A stretch of DNA of 64,000 nucleotides, from contig CAINOE010000095.1 of the NCBI GenBank assembly GCA_903851415.1, positions 58,424 to 122,423 of the forward strand. The letters run 5' to 3'. Each line of letters begins with the position of its first letter. Positions within the stretch are counted from its first letter, which is position 1. The notes beneath the pieces were generated by a model. It ran no database searches. It was not told the origin of the DNA and was given only the letters and a program-made list of their open reading frames with translations. Source of the stretch: an uncultured Rhodopila sp. Lineage in GTDB: Bacteria; Pseudomonadota; Alphaproteobacteria; Acetobacterales; Acetobacteraceae. Position numbers and translations under genes: made by a program. Shown piece by piece: positions 35,306 through 44,834 of the stretch.

Positions 35306-35338
35306 ACCACCGGAATTCGATAAGCGGGAGCCGCACAG

Positions 35339-36934
35339 ATGACCCTCCACCGGCGTGACCTCAATCGCCTTCTGCTCGCCGGCGGAGCCGCCGCGGCGCT
35401 GCCCGGCGTGGCGCGGGCCGCCGGCGAAACGCCCGTCGCGGGGGGCACGCTGAACTGGGCCTATTACCCCGACCCCAGCGCTATCATCGCCATCAACACC
35501 TCATCCGGGACCGGCCAGGCGATCGGCCCCAAAGTGAACGAGGGGCTGTTGTGGTACGACTACGACCTGAACCCGCAGCCGTTGCTGGCAACCGCCTGGA
35601 CCATCAGCGCGGACGGGTTGCGCTACACGTTCCACCTGCGCGCCGGCGTGAAATGGCACGACGGGCGGGATTTCACATCCGAGGACGTGGCGTTCACCAT
35701 CTTCCGCCTCCAGCAGGCGCACCCGCGCGGACGGATCACCTACCAGAACGTCATCGCGGTCAACACGCCCGATCCGCTGACCGCAGTCATCGTGCTGTCG
35801 AAGCCCGCGCCATACCTGATCACCGCGCTCGGCAGCTCGGAATCGCCAATCGTTCCGAAGCATGTATACGAAACGTTCAAGCCGGAGGAGCAGCCGAAGC
35901 TGGAGCAGACCATCGGCACCGGTCCGTTCATCCTCAAGGAATGGGTGCCCGGCAGCCATTTGCTGTTCGTCAGGAACCCCAACTACTGGGATGCGCCGAA
36001 GCCTTATCTGGACCGCATCATCCTGCGCGTCATTCTCGACCCCGCCGCGCGGGCCGCTGCGCTGGAAACCGGGGAGATCGATATCGGCGCCAACCCGGTG
36101 CCGCTGGCGGATGTGGCCCGCCTGAAGGCAAACCCGAAACTGATCGTCGATACGACGACCTATGCTTATTCCGGACCGCAACAGCAGTTGTTCTTCAACC
36201 TGGAGAACGAAGTCCTGCAGAACCGCAACGTGCGCCTGGCGGTTGCCCACGCGCTCGATCTGCAGAAACTGGTAAATGTCGCTTTGTTCGGATACGGCGA
36301 CGTCTCGCCAAGCCCGGTCAGCGTGGCGTTGCCGAAATGGTACGATCCGTCGATCAAGGCCTATCCGTTCGATCCGAAGCTTGCACAGAGTCTGTTGGAC
36401 GAGGCCGGCTATCGCCGTGGGGCCGACGGCGTGCGTTTCAGGGTGCGCCTCGCGCGCAATCCTTTCCTGCCGTCATCCTATTCGGATTTCGTCCGCCAGT
36501 CGCTGGCCGCCGTCGGGATCGGCGCGCAGATCATCAACGTGGAACTGTCGACCTACCTGAAGATCGTCTACACTGATCGCGCCTGGGACCTGACGATCGA
36601 GTCATTGTCGAACACGTTCGACCCCTCGCTCGGCGTCCAGCGCGCCTACTGGTCGAAGAACTTCAAGGTTGGCCTGGTGTTTTCCAACGCCAGCAAATAC
36701 AGCAACCCCGAAGTGGACGCGTTGCTGGAGGCCGCGGCGATCGAACCCGATGAGGCTAAACGGCGGGCACTTTGGTACCGGTTCCAGGCGATCATCCATC
36801 ACGACCTGCCGGGCGTCGATCTTGTCGCCGCCGGTGCACAGATCGTTGCCAGCAAGCGGGTCCACAACTTTGCGCCCGGGGCGGAGGGGATCAACTACAG
36901 TTTCCGCGATATCTGGCTGTCCCCCGCCGTCTGA
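35339..36934 (+). CDS. Family 5 ABC substrate-binding protein (Dpp/Opp/Nik type)
   Basis: The 531-residue protein has an export signal (1-27, HRRDLNRLLLAGGAAAALPG) and a full family 5 fold: GPKVNEGLLWYDYDLNPQPL, LRAGVKWHDGRDFTSEDVAF, GTGPFILKEWVPGSHLLFVR and NPNYWDAPKPYLDRIILRVI, with a long C-terminal lobe ending YSFRDIWLSPAV. Family 5 proteins bind peptides, nickel chelates, glutathione or other larger solutes. No permease is adjacent; the Dpp-type importer at 53.9-57.7 kb could serve it. The LLM gene at 37147 follows in the same direction and may be cotranscribed. Confidence 0.88.
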   Translation: MTLHRRDLNRLLLAGGAAAALPGVARAAGETPVAGGTLNWAYYPDPSAIIAINTSSGTGQAIGPKVNEGLLWYDYDLNPQPLLATAWTISADGLRYTFHLRAGVKWHDGRDFTSEDVAFTIFRLQQAHPRGRITYQNVIAVNTPDPLTAVIVLSKPAPYLITALGSSESPIVPKHVYETFKPEEQPKLEQTIGTGPFILKEWVPGSHLLFVRNPNYWDAPKPYLDRIILRVILDPAARAAALETGEIDIGANPVPLADVARLKANPKLIVDTTTYAYSGPQQQLFFNLENEVLQNRNVRLAVAHALDLQKLVNVALFGYGDVSPSPVSVALPKWYDPSIKAYPFDPKLAQSLLDEAGYRRGADGVRFRVRLARNPFLPSSYSDFVRQSLAAVGIGAQIINVELSTYLKIVYTDRAWDLTIESLSNTFDPSLGVQRAYWSKNFKVGLVFSNASKYSNPEVDALLEAAAIEPDEAKRRALWYRFQAIIHHDLPGVDLVAAGAQIVASKRVHNFAPGAEGINYSFRDIWLSPAV

Positions 36935-37146
36935 CGCAACGCCGCGCTGCATCAGCCTTGGCATGGGCGCGCGGCGCGGGCTTTCCAGAGCCGGAAATGT
37001 CAGGCTCACATCATTAAAGAGGAAATGCGTTATAGTCCTAGTTGACGAAGTGGATTTCCCGGGCCACCGTCCGCTCGCCCTGCCGCGCGGGTCACCCCGT
37101 CAGGCGGGATGGTGTGCGCCGGGGATCGCTGCCAGAGGAAAGCCAG

Positions 37147-38493
37147 ATGACCGACACGCGCCGCCAACTGACCCTGAACCTGTTCATCTATCCCGGCGGA
37201 CACCACGAAGCGGCCTGGCGGCACTCGCTGTCCGCGCCGGAGCGCGGGCTGGATGTCACCTTCTATCAGGACCTCGCCCGCAAGGCAGAGGCCGCAAAAT
37301 TCGATGCGGTCTTCTTTGCCGATGGTCCCTCCCTGCCGGACAATATCCGCCACGCCCAGGCGATCCGGCCGGAGCCGATCACCCTGCTCACGGCGATCGC
37401 CGTGGCAACCAGCCGGATCGGCCTGATCGGCACCGCCTCGACCAGCTATTATGATCCTTACAATTTCGCCCGGCTTTTCGCCGGCCTCGACCACCTCTCC
37501 GGCGGCCGCGCCGGTTGGAACATCGTCACCACATCGGCCGAGAACGCCGCGTTCAATTTCGGCCTGCAGCAGCAGCCATCGCATGCCGACCGCTACCAGC
37601 GTGCGGCGGAATTCGTCGATGTAGCCACGAAACTGTGGGATTCCTGGGAGGACGGCGCGCTGGCGCTCGACCAGCAGTCGGGCGTCTACGCCGACGACGC
37701 CCGTATTCATAACATCGAGCATGTCGGGCGGCATTTCCGGGTCAAGGGCGCGCTGCCGGTGCCGCGCTCGCCGCAGGGCCGTCCGGTCTATGTCCAGGCC
37801 GGATCCTCGCCCGATGGCCGCTCCTTCGCCGCTCGCTATGCCGAGGCGATCTTTACTGCGCACCAGACCATCGACACCGCGCAGGCGTTCTACGCCGACG
37901 TCAAAGCGCAGGTCGCCGCCCTCGGCCGCAATCCCGCGCATCTGAAGATACTGCCCGGGATCAGCCCGTTCATCGGCTCGACCGAGGTCGAGGCGGCGGC
38001 GTTGCAGGAGGAATTTGATGCGCTGATCCAGCCGGAATACTCGCTCGCGCAGATCCGTCATTTCACCGGGATCGACTTCTCCGGCCACGACCTCGACGGT
38101 CCTTTCCCGCTCCGGCTGATCGAGAACCACCAACCACGCGGCCACACCAGCCGCACGACGCTGATCTTCGACCTCGTCCGCAACGAAGGGCTGACGATCC
38201 GCCAGCTTATCCGCCGCCTCGCCGGCGCGCGCGGGCACAACGTGGTGGCCGGAACGCCGGAGCGGATCGCCGGCATCATCGAGACATGGTTCACCACGGG
38301 CGCCGCCGACGGTTTCAACGTGATGCCGCCCTGGCTGCCCGGCGGCTTCGACCGTTTCGCCGAGCATGTGGTGCCGATCCTGCGCAAGCGGGGCCTGTTC
38401 CGGGAGGAGTACACCGGCACGACGCTGCGCGAGCATCTCGGCCTGCCGCGCCCGGCGAGCCAGTTCGCCGAAAGCGTGCGTCAGAGCGCCTGA
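37147..38493 (+). CDS. FMN-dependent LLM monooxygenase (NtaA/SnaA/DszA type)
   Basis: The start at ATG 37147 is fixed by AGAGGA at 37134 and by the family N-terminus RRQLTLNLFIYPGGHHEAAW; the frame is open further upstream, but that part is non-coding. The 448-residue product has FDAVFFADGPSLPDN, GLIGTASTSYYDPYNFARLF, GGRAGWNIVTTSAENAAFNF, FRVKGALPVPRSPQGRPVYV and AADGFNVMPPWLPGGFDRFA. It lies 212 bp after a family 5 binding protein, suggesting uptake-oxidation pairing. The substrate is unknown. Confidence 0.87.
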   Translation: MTDTRRQLTLNLFIYPGGHHEAAWRHSLSAPERGLDVTFYQDLARKAEAAKFDAVFFADGPSLPDNIRHAQAIRPEPITLLTAIAVATSRIGLIGTASTSYYDPYNFARLFAGLDHLSGGRAGWNIVTTSAENAAFNFGLQQQPSHADRYQRAAEFVDVATKLWDSWEDGALALDQQSGVYADDARIHNIEHVGRHFRVKGALPVPRSPQGRPVYVQAGSSPDGRSFAARYAEAIFTAHQTIDTAQAFYADVKAQVAALGRNPAHLKILPGISPFIGSTEVEAAALQEEFDALIQPEYSLAQIRHFTGIDFSGHDLDGPFPLRLIENHQPRGHTSRTTLIFDLVRNEGLTIRQLIRRLAGARGHNVVAGTPERIAGIIETWFTTGAADGFNVMPPWLPGGFDRFAEHVVPILRKRGLFREEYTGTTLREHLGLPRPASQFAESVRQSA

Positions 38494-38506
38494 CCGGTGA
38501 TGCCCG

Positions 38507-38730
38507 GTGACTTTGGGCAACGACATCACCTGCCGCCTGGCGCTCGCGACGAAAGCGCATTCCGGCTGGTTCTACAGCTCCATCCATGGCGTCCTCGGCA
38601 CGGCGGTGGCCTGCGCCCGGCTGCTTGGACTCGACGCGGGCCAGACGGCGCATGCGCTGGGCATTGCGCTCAGCCTCGTCGGCGGCACGCAGCAGCCGAT
38701 GGTGGAGCGCAGCCTGACCAAGCGCCTGGG
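38507..38730 (+). pseudogene. MmgE/PrpD family remnant
   Basis: The forward frame reads NDITCRLALATKAHSGWFYS, SIHGVLGTAVACARLLGLDA and GQTAHALGIALSLVGGTQQP, then MVERSLTKRLGGG, an internal block of MmgE/PrpD (2-methylcitrate dehydratase superfamily) proteins. Both the N-terminal third and the C-terminal half are missing. Near 38730 it runs into the tail of an acyl-CoA dehydrogenase remnant on the opposite strand. Confidence 0.75.
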
Positions 38731-39083
38731 CGGAGGAATTTCTCGCGTTGTGCCTCCGTAGCCAGACGGTCGAGGAAATGCGTGGCGTGGTAGTGGATAT
38801 GCACACGCTGCGCGGTACCCGGGCAATGCCGCGCCGTCTCCTCCACGGCCAGCAGATACAGCAGCGGATCCGAGCCGAGTGCCCCGCTGTCCTGGCCGCC
38901 ATGTTCGGCGCGGATCGTCAGGTTGAGCAGCCCGGCACGCTGGAAATCGAGGATGTTGGCGATCGGGCTCTGCGTGCCGGCATCGTATTGCGCCGCACGG
39001 TAGCGGAAATTCTCTCGGCCAGGTCGCCCGACCACCGCGAGAATCTCCTGGTGTCTATCTGTGAAACCGAAATCCACAACCAT
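38731..39083 (-). pseudogene. Acyl-CoA dehydrogenase family (DszC/SfnB-like) N-terminal remnant
   Basis: From ATG 39083, preceded by AAGGAGG, the frame reads ENFRYRAAQYDAGTQSPIAN, LDFQRAGLLNLTIRAEHGGQ, LLYLLAVEETARHCPGTAQR and HATHFLDRLATEAQREKFL. This is the N-terminal helical domain of acyl-CoA-dehydrogenase-fold flavoproteins, of the group that includes sulfur-compound monooxygenases. Homology ends near 38731 where the PrpD remnant begins, so about 270 residues with the flavin site are lost. The intact start and ribosome-binding site suggest recent truncation. Confidence 0.75.
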
Positions 39084-39109
39084 GCCTCCTTGTCAAACAC
39101 TGCAAATGT

Positions 39110-39420
39110 TCCTGGTCTGATCGATGAACCGGGGCGCCGTTTCCTTCGCGGGTCCGCAGGGCGATGCCATAGTCAGGGCCGGAGGATTGCTGCGCCGCCA
39201 CGATCGGGACGCGCTCCCCGGCCGCCTGAGCCTGGATCGGCGGGGTATTGCCGACCGTTGCAAGATCGGGCGCGTCCGCGCGGAAGGCTTCTAGAATGGC
39301 GGGACCGCCGAGGAAATTGGCGGAGCTGACCTTGCTGGCGAGCTTCGCCTGCTGGCCGGAAGCGGCAAACAGCGTCTGGAGAACTTCGTTCTGGTCCCCG
39401 ACGGCGAGTGCGGTGCCTTA
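39110..39420 (-). pseudogene. SsuA-like binding-protein remnant (internal fragment)
   Basis: The leftward frame has no start codon but reads GDQNEVLQTLFAASGQQAKL, ASKVSSANFLGGPAILEAFR, DAPDLATVGNTPPIQAQAAG and ERVPIVAAQQSSGPDYGIAL before fading near 39200. It is the first lobe of an aliphatic-sulfonate binding protein. The signal peptide is missing at the 39420 side and the second lobe at the other. It points toward, and would have preceded, the acyl-CoA dehydrogenase remnant in an operon. Confidence 0.75.
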
Positions 39421-39508
39421 CGGAACCACAATCGGCCATAGTGGTTCCGCCGCCCGTGCGGCGCCGGCGCGCACCGCGGGAGGACGGTGCGGCGGGGCAG
39501 GATGATCT

Positions 39509-40816
39509 TCATTCAGGATACGGCAGACGGTAGCGGTCGCGCACCGTCCCCGATTCGTATTCTCGGCGGAACACGCCGCGGTCCTGCAGGACCGGGATAA
39601 CCCTGTCGACGAATTCGATGATGTCATCAGGCGCGCGCGGCGGCTGGATGGTGTAGCCGTCAACCGCGCCGTCGGCCCAGAATTCGATCAGCCCGTCGGC
39701 GATGTCCTCCGGCGTCCCCAGCACCAACCGGTGATGCCCCTCCGATCTGCGGACGACCTGACGCGCGGTCAGCTTTTCGTGCCGCAGCAGATCGACCAGG
39801 CCGAGCGTCATGCCGAGGGCGAGCAGCCGGTTCGGATCGGGCACGAACTGCTCGGGATCGAGGATCGCGTCCGGGTCGAAACGGTGCGGGTCAAAACCGT
39901 GTTCGGCGATGAAGCGCGCGATCAGCCCGTCCTCGGAGCCGGTGCCGCTGAGCAGTTCGTGCTTGCGCAGCGCCTCGGCGCGGGTGCCGGCGATGATCGG
40001 CACCAAACCCGGAATGATCCGGATGCCGGACGGGTCGCGGCCGATGGCCAGCGCGCGGTCCCGGACGCGGCGGCCGAACTCATGCCCGGCTTCGTGCGAC
40101 AGGATGTTGGCGTAGATGATCTCGCCGTGCCGGGCGGCGAGGTCGATGCCCCACTCCGACGCGCCGGCCTGCGCCAGCACCGGATGGCCCTGCGGCCCGC
40201 GCGGCACGTTCAGCGGGCCCTTGACGTCGAAATGTGGACCATGATGGTCGATGCGGCGCGCGCTGGAGGCGTCCCAGAACCGGTTCGGCGGGATCTCGCC
40301 CTCGCGGCGCGGATCCCAGCTTGCCCATAGCTGCTTGGCCACATCGAGGAATTCGGACGCCCTGGCGTAGCGCTCGGGGCGGGGCGGCAAATGCGCGGCG
40401 CCGAAATTGGCCGCGACGGCCTCGGTGAACGAGGCCACCGCGTTGATGATCAATCGGCCGCCGGAGATCAGGTCCACGGTCTGGGCGCGGCGGGCCAGGT
40501 CGTAGGGCGAGTTGTAGGTCGTGCTGAAAGTGGCAACGAAGCCGATATCCGGCACCTGCGCGGTGATCGCCGCCGCCAGGGTCAGCGGATCGAGGGTGTG
40601 GAACGGGCGCCCGTCCGGATCGGTTACCAGCGCCGGGTGATCCGAAAAGAATACGGCGTCGAACCGGCCGCGATGGGCGATTTCCGCCAGCCCGCGGTAA
40701 TAGGCGGGATCGGTGATCTCCTGCCGGTTGCCCGTGCGGTAGGGCCAGGCCTTGGCGACGTAGCCGGTGGTGTTGAGGCCGACATTGAGGTTGAGTTGGC
40801 GTTGGGACTGGCTCAT
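39509..40816 (-). CDS. FMN-dependent LLM monooxygenase (NtaA/SnaA/DszA type)
   Basis: The 435-residue protein starts SQSQRQLNLNVGLNTTGYVA and has RGRFDAVFFSDHPALVTD, GFVATFSTTYNSPYDLARRA, LISGGRLIINAVASFTEAVA, FDVKGPLNVPRGPQGHPVLA and GAVDGYTIQPPRAPDDIIEF. The end VFRREYESGTVRDRYRLP replaces the usual TLRDHLGL of its paralogues, so this is a more distant member. It is divergent from the broken family 5 binding protein at 40985, and the two share a 168-bp spacer with repeated AAATCCACG motifs. Confidence 0.85.
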   Translation of the reverse strand: MSQSQRQLNLNVGLNTTGYVAKAWPYRTGNRQEITDPAYYRGLAEIAHRGRFDAVFFSDHPALVTDPDGRPFHTLDPLTLAAAITAQVPDIGFVATFSTTYNSPYDLARRAQTVDLISGGRLIINAVASFTEAVAANFGAAHLPPRPERYARASEFLDVAKQLWASWDPRREGEIPPNRFWDASSARRIDHHGPHFDVKGPLNVPRGPQGHPVLAQAGASEWGIDLAARHGEIIYANILSHEAGHEFGRRVRDRALAIGRDPSGIRIIPGLVPIIAGTRAEALRKHELLSGTGSEDGLIARFIAEHGFDPHRFDPDAILDPEQFVPDPNRLLALGMTLGLVDLLRHEKLTARQVVRRSEGHHRLVLGTPEDIADGLIEFWADGAVDGYTIQPPRAPDDIIEFVDRVIPVLQDRGVFRREYESGTVRDRYRLPYPE

Positions 40817-40906
40817 GCGGCCCTCGGGTTGGCTGGGTTATCGGCCGCGCGATACAACGCGCCGATTGCGGCAAAGTTGCCTATTCAACGTGGCTTGTCG
40901 ATGGGT

Positions 40907-40944
40907 AAATCCACGTGCCACTAGCGTATAGAACGAAATCCACG
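40907..40944. promoter_or_regulatory. Directly repeated AAATCCACG in a divergent spacer
   Basis: AAATCCACG occurs at 40907 and 40936, 29 bp apart, in the spacer between the LLM gene at 39509-40816 and the binding-protein gene at 40985. The second copy is framed by GCGTATAG and GCTATAGG. The same core in inverse orientation (GTGGATTT) lies at 37054, upstream of another LLM gene and also next to GCGTTATAG. A shared regulator site is possible. Confidence 0.35.
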
Positions 40945-40984
40945 CTATAGGCTGTCAGATCGCTTCGCAACCCGGGAAACAAAG

Positions 40985-42546
40985 ATGCCGCATGCTCCGT
41001 CCCGCCGAACCCTGCTGCTGTCGGGGGCGGCCGCCAGCCTGTTTCCCCCCGGCGCGAAGGCACAACCGGCGCGGGGCGGCTCCGTCGCGATCAATATCGG
41101 CACCGAACCGCCGCTGCTGCTGCAGGTCGCGCAATCGGCAGGTGCCACCTACTATATCGGCGGCAAGATCAACGAGGGCCTGCTGACTTACGACAAGAAC
41201 CTCAACCCGCTGCCGCTGCTGGCGACCGAATGGACGGTGGCGCCGGACGGGTTGCGCTACCGGTTCAGGCTGCGCGAGGGCGTGACGTGGCATGACGGCC
41301 AGAATTTCACCGCTGACGATGTTGCTTTTTCGATCCTGACGCTGAAGCAATACCACCCGCGCGGCCGGGCGACGTTTGCGAATGTGGAGCAGGCGAACGT
41401 GCTCGGCCCGCATGAGGTGGAACTGGTGCTGTCGAAGCCGGCGCCGGCTTTGAATCGCCGATCGTGCCGAAGCATCTGTATGGGGGGACCAACGTCGCCG
41501 ATAATCCCCATAACGCCGCGCCCATCGGCACCGGTCCTTTCCGGTTCGTTGAATGGGCGCGCGGCAGCCATGTGCGGTTGGTGCGCAACGAAAACTACTG
41601 GGGTGCGCCGAAGCCGTATCTCGACCAGATCATCTTCCGTTTCATCGTCGATCCCGCCGCGGCGGCGGTGGCCATAGAGAGCGGCGATGTGCAGGTTTCG
41701 GTGGCGAACCTGCCGCTGGCTGATATCGCCCGGCTGAAGGCTCAGCCGAACCTTGTCGTCTCCACCGCTCCGGTTCCGTATTCACCGACGATCGCGCGGG
41801 CCGAGTTCAATCTGGAGAACCCGTATCTGGCCGATATCCGGGTCCGGCATGCGATTGCTTACGCGATCAACAAGGACTTCATCGTCAACACCGTCTATCT
41901 CGGCTATGCGACGCGGCTTGATGGGCCGATCGGCCCGGACCTTGCGGCGTTTTATACGGCGGATGTGCCGAAATATGCATTCAGCCCGGCCAAGGCCGAG
42001 GCGCTGCTGGACGAGGCCGGGTATAAGCGCGGCCCCGATGGGTATCGTTTCCGGCTGTTTATCGATCCGACCCAGCCCTCCGGCCCGCCGAAGCAGACGG
42101 CGGAATATTTCGCTCAGGCGCTCGGCAAGGTGGGCATCAAGGTGGAGCTACGGACGCAGGATTTCGCCGCGTTCGTGAAACGCATTTTCACGGATCGCAG
42201 CTTTGACATTGCGATCGAGGGGATGAGCAATTTCTATGACCCGACTGTCGGCGTGCAGCGGCTGTATTGGTCGAAGACCTTCAAGCCGGGCGTTCCGTTC
42301 ACCAACGGATCGAAATATCTGAGCCCCGAGGTGGATCGGCTTTTGGAGTCCGCGGCGGTGGAAATCGATCCGGCGCGCCGCCGCAAGCTGTTCGACGCGT
42401 TCCAGACGCGGGTGGTGGAAGACCTGCCGACGCTCGACCTCGTGACGCCGGCCGTCATTACGATCTACGACAAGCGCGTCAAGAACCTGCAGGTGGGCGC
42501 CGAGCACCTGTGGAGCAATGGCGCCGATATCTACCTGGAAGAGTGA
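40985..42546 (+). pseudogene. Family 5 ABC substrate-binding protein, frameshifted by a small deletion
   Basis: The first frame starts at ATG 40985 with an export signal (RRTLLLSGAAASLFPPG) and reads correctly through GPHEVELVLSKPAP near 41445. The family continuation ESPIVPKHLYGGTN occurs in another frame from 41452, and that frame then runs intact to 42546 (NGADIYLEE). Compared with the intact paralogue at 35339 (KPAPYLITALGSSESPIVPK), about 22 nucleotides are missing at the junction. All other domains look undamaged, so the loss is recent or a sequencing error. If intact, it would be a roughly 525-residue Dpp/Opp-type binding protein in an operon with the flavoprotein at 42557. Confidence 0.85.
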
Positions 42547-42556
42547 GTTCTTTGAC

Positions 42557-43765
42557 ATGACAGTTGCAGCACCCGTCACGCGCGACGCCTTGCTGGCCCG
42601 CGTGCCCGGCTTCGTTGCCGAAATCGCCGATGGCGCGGCGCGGCGCGAGCAGGAGCGCGAATTGCCGTTCGCCGCCTTCGCCCGCCTGCGCGAGCTGGGC
42701 CTCGGCACGATCCGCGTCCCCACGGCGCTTGGCGGCCCCGGCGGTTCGGCCTCCGACGCTATCGGCCTGATCGCCGATATCGCGGTGGGCGATCCGAATG
42801 TGGCGCACGCGCTGCGCTCGCATTTCAACTATGTCGAGGCGGCCATCCTGACGCCCGAGGCGCATCGCGACGCCGCCGCGATCCCGCGCATCCTGTCGGG
42901 CAAGCTGTTCGGCGGCGCGCATACCGAACAGGGCACCGCCCGCCCCGGGCAGGTGACTTTGCGGCTGAGCCGGCAGGGCAACGGGTTCCGGCTGAACGGC
43001 CGCAAATGGTATGCGACCGGAACGGCGTTCGCGGACTATGCCTCGTTCAGCGCCGTGGACGACGACGGGCAGCCGACGGGCGTGCTGATCCCGACGGATC
43101 GGGCGGGGCTGAGCATCCTCGACGACTGGGACGGCATGGGGCAGCGCCTGACCGCGAGCGGCGGCGTGCTGTTCGAAAATGTGGAGGTGCTGCCGAACGA
43201 GATCGTGCGGCGCCGGCTGGAGACGCCGGTGGGGCGGCACTGCTCGACCTTGCGGCAGTTGCATCTGGCGGCCTGCGCGGCCGGGGTGCTGCGGAATGTG
43301 CTCGGCGACGGGCTGGATTATGTGCATCGGCAGGCGCGGGCGGCGGCGCACAGCACCGCGGAGACGGCGGGCGGCGATCCGTTCGTGCAGCAAACGATTG
43401 GCGAGATCGCGGCGGCGTCGTTCGCGGTGGATGCGGCTGTCGCGGCGGCGGCGCTGCGGCTGGATGTTACGGCGGCGGCGTTCGCGGGCGGCGATGCGGA
43501 GGCGATCGAGGCGGCGCTGATCGAGAGTTCGCTGGCCACCGCGCGCGTGCAGTTGCTACTCGGGCAGCTTGGCACGCGCACGACGGAGCGGCTGTTCGAT
43601 CTCGGCGGCGGCTCCACGACCGCCCGCGCACTGAATTTCGATCGGCACTGGCGGAATGTGCGCACGGTGCTGAGCCATAATCCGCTGGCGCATAAGGCGC
43701 GGGTGGTGGGGGATTATTTGATCAACGGGACGACGACGCATTTGCGGGAGGGGAAGGTGTTCTGA
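42557..43765 (+). CDS. Acyl-CoA-dehydrogenase-fold flavoprotein, DszC/SfnB-like
   Basis: DszC-type enzymes use the acyl-CoA dehydrogenase fold as FMN-dependent monooxygenases for sulfur heterocycles; SfnB is implicated in dimethyl-sulfone use. The 402-residue protein has an N-terminal helical domain (LRELGLGTIRVPTALGGPGG), a central beta domain (LSRQGNGFRLNGRKWYATGT) and a C-terminal helical domain ending DRHWRNVRTVLSHNPLAHKA and RVVGDYLING, a stretch typical of DszC rather than of true dehydrogenases, whose catalytic base is not evident. It starts 10 bp after the frameshifted binding-protein gene. Substrate and partner reductase are unknown. Confidence 0.85.
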   Translation: MTVAAPVTRDALLARVPGFVAEIADGAARREQERELPFAAFARLRELGLGTIRVPTALGGPGGSASDAIGLIADIAVGDPNVAHALRSHFNYVEAAILTPEAHRDAAAIPRILSGKLFGGAHTEQGTARPGQVTLRLSRQGNGFRLNGRKWYATGTAFADYASFSAVDDDGQPTGVLIPTDRAGLSILDDWDGMGQRLTASGGVLFENVEVLPNEIVRRRLETPVGRHCSTLRQLHLAACAAGVLRNVLGDGLDYVHRQARAAAHSTAETAGGDPFVQQTIGEIAAASFAVDAAVAAAALRLDVTAAAFAGGDAEAIEAALIESSLATARVQLLLGQLGTRTTERLFDLGGGSTTARALNFDRHWRNVRTVLSHNPLAHKARVVGDYLINGTTTHLREGKVF

Positions 43766-43938
43766 GTGGGGGGAGCGACGGGGACCGGCCTGGGAGGTGA
43801 GGTAGGGGCACGGGCGGCCGCTGCGGCCATGGCCGGCGATGGAAAGTCCCGTGGATTCCCGAACCAGTGTGATATCATCATTGTGCGCAATGCGGTCCTG
43901 GTATATGCCATGCCCAGGTGCGGTTGTGGAGAGTGACG

Positions 43939-44766
43939 GTGAGCTATCAACAGCTAATTGATGCGGCTGAGCAATACCTTGGGCAAAATCCTGGGGCATC
44001 GCTCAGCAGTGGGCAGATAGCTGCGCACTTAGAGAACCTGATGACCACTGGTGCAATAGAGCGTCATCCTCGCAATGTAATATATAGTTATCTGAGCCGC
44101 GCTGCTAATCATGACGAACTGTCTCGGATTTTAAGCGGAGGGCCGCACGGCGGTTATTCTCTAGAAAGTATACCCGAGCAGACTAAGGAGCCGGCAACCC
44201 CGCCGGAGGAGGCCGCAGCCGATGTCGCTCCGCCGGCCTTTCAAATGCGAGAGCGTCATCTTTACCCACTGATACGTTCGTGGCTGGAAACCAGTGATTA
44301 TATTCCGGCGGATGTTTCCGCACTAAGAGCAGGCGGACAATGGGGCAACCCCGATCTGCTCGGTGTATCTCGTGTCGAGATACTTGGCGCCTCGGAAATC
44401 GAGCTTGTTTCGGTAGAAGTGAAACTCTCGGAGATCAACTGGGAACGGTTTATATTTGAGGCTGTCTCTCATAAACGCTTCGTCAATCGGTCTTGGTTTT
44501 GTTACAGGACTGCCACGCCGTATCCCCCTCTCCCCAAGAACATGGCGTACTATGCGGAGCGTTACAAAGTAGGGATCATTCAAATCCACCTTACCGATCA
44601 AGATATCGAAAGGCTAGCTGGCAATAGCGACGTTAGCGCCGAGTATCTTGATCGCGTTCAGGAGCGGGTCCGTGCACTCTATGAGCCTGTTCCATTGCAG
44701 GAGAAGCGGGCGTTCCTCAGCCGGGCAGGTATGGAACTCAGCCTGCTCGTAACGCGGACCACATAG
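43939..44766 (+). CDS. Winged-helix plus PD-(D/E)xK nuclease-fold protein (COG2958-like)
   Basis: GTG 43939 is preferred because GGAGAG lies 5 nt before it. Residues 1-80 form a HARE/winged-helix-like unit (YQQLIDAAEQYLGQNPGASL), 82-100 is a Pro/Glu-rich linker, and 101-200 resembles a restriction-endonuclease-like fold: Asp139 in WGNPDLLGV, and Glu160-x-Lys162 in LVSVEVKLS, the D...ExK signature. FEAVSHKRFVNRSWFCYR follows as the usual helix and strand. The gene is clearly less GC-rich than its neighbours, a sign of transfer. A role in DNA recognition or defence is inferred; no methylase partner is adjacent. Confidence 0.65.
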   Translation: MSYQQLIDAAEQYLGQNPGASLSSGQIAAHLENLMTTGAIERHPRNVIYSYLSRAANHDELSRILSGGPHGGYSLESIPEQTKEPATPPEEAAADVAPPAFQMRERHLYPLIRSWLETSDYIPADVSALRAGGQWGNPDLLGVSRVEILGASEIELVSVEVKLSEINWERFIFEAVSHKRFVNRSWFCYRTATPYPPLPKNMAYYAERYKVGIIQIHLTDQDIERLAGNSDVSAEYLDRVQERVRALYEPVPLQEKRAFLSRAGMELSLLVTRTT

Positions 44767-44774
44767 TTCGTTTG

Positions 44775-44801
44775 GCGGGGATTGTTGATTGGATGCCCCG
44801 C
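44775..44801. terminator. Weak hairpin between convergent genes
   Basis: GCGGGG (44775-44780) and CCCCGC (44796-44801) can pair around a 15-nt loop in the 68-bp spacer between converging genes. There is no T-run, and the call rests on position. Confidence 0.25.
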
Positions 44802-44834
44802 TGTCATCTGGCTCGTTCGCCACCTCACAGCCTG

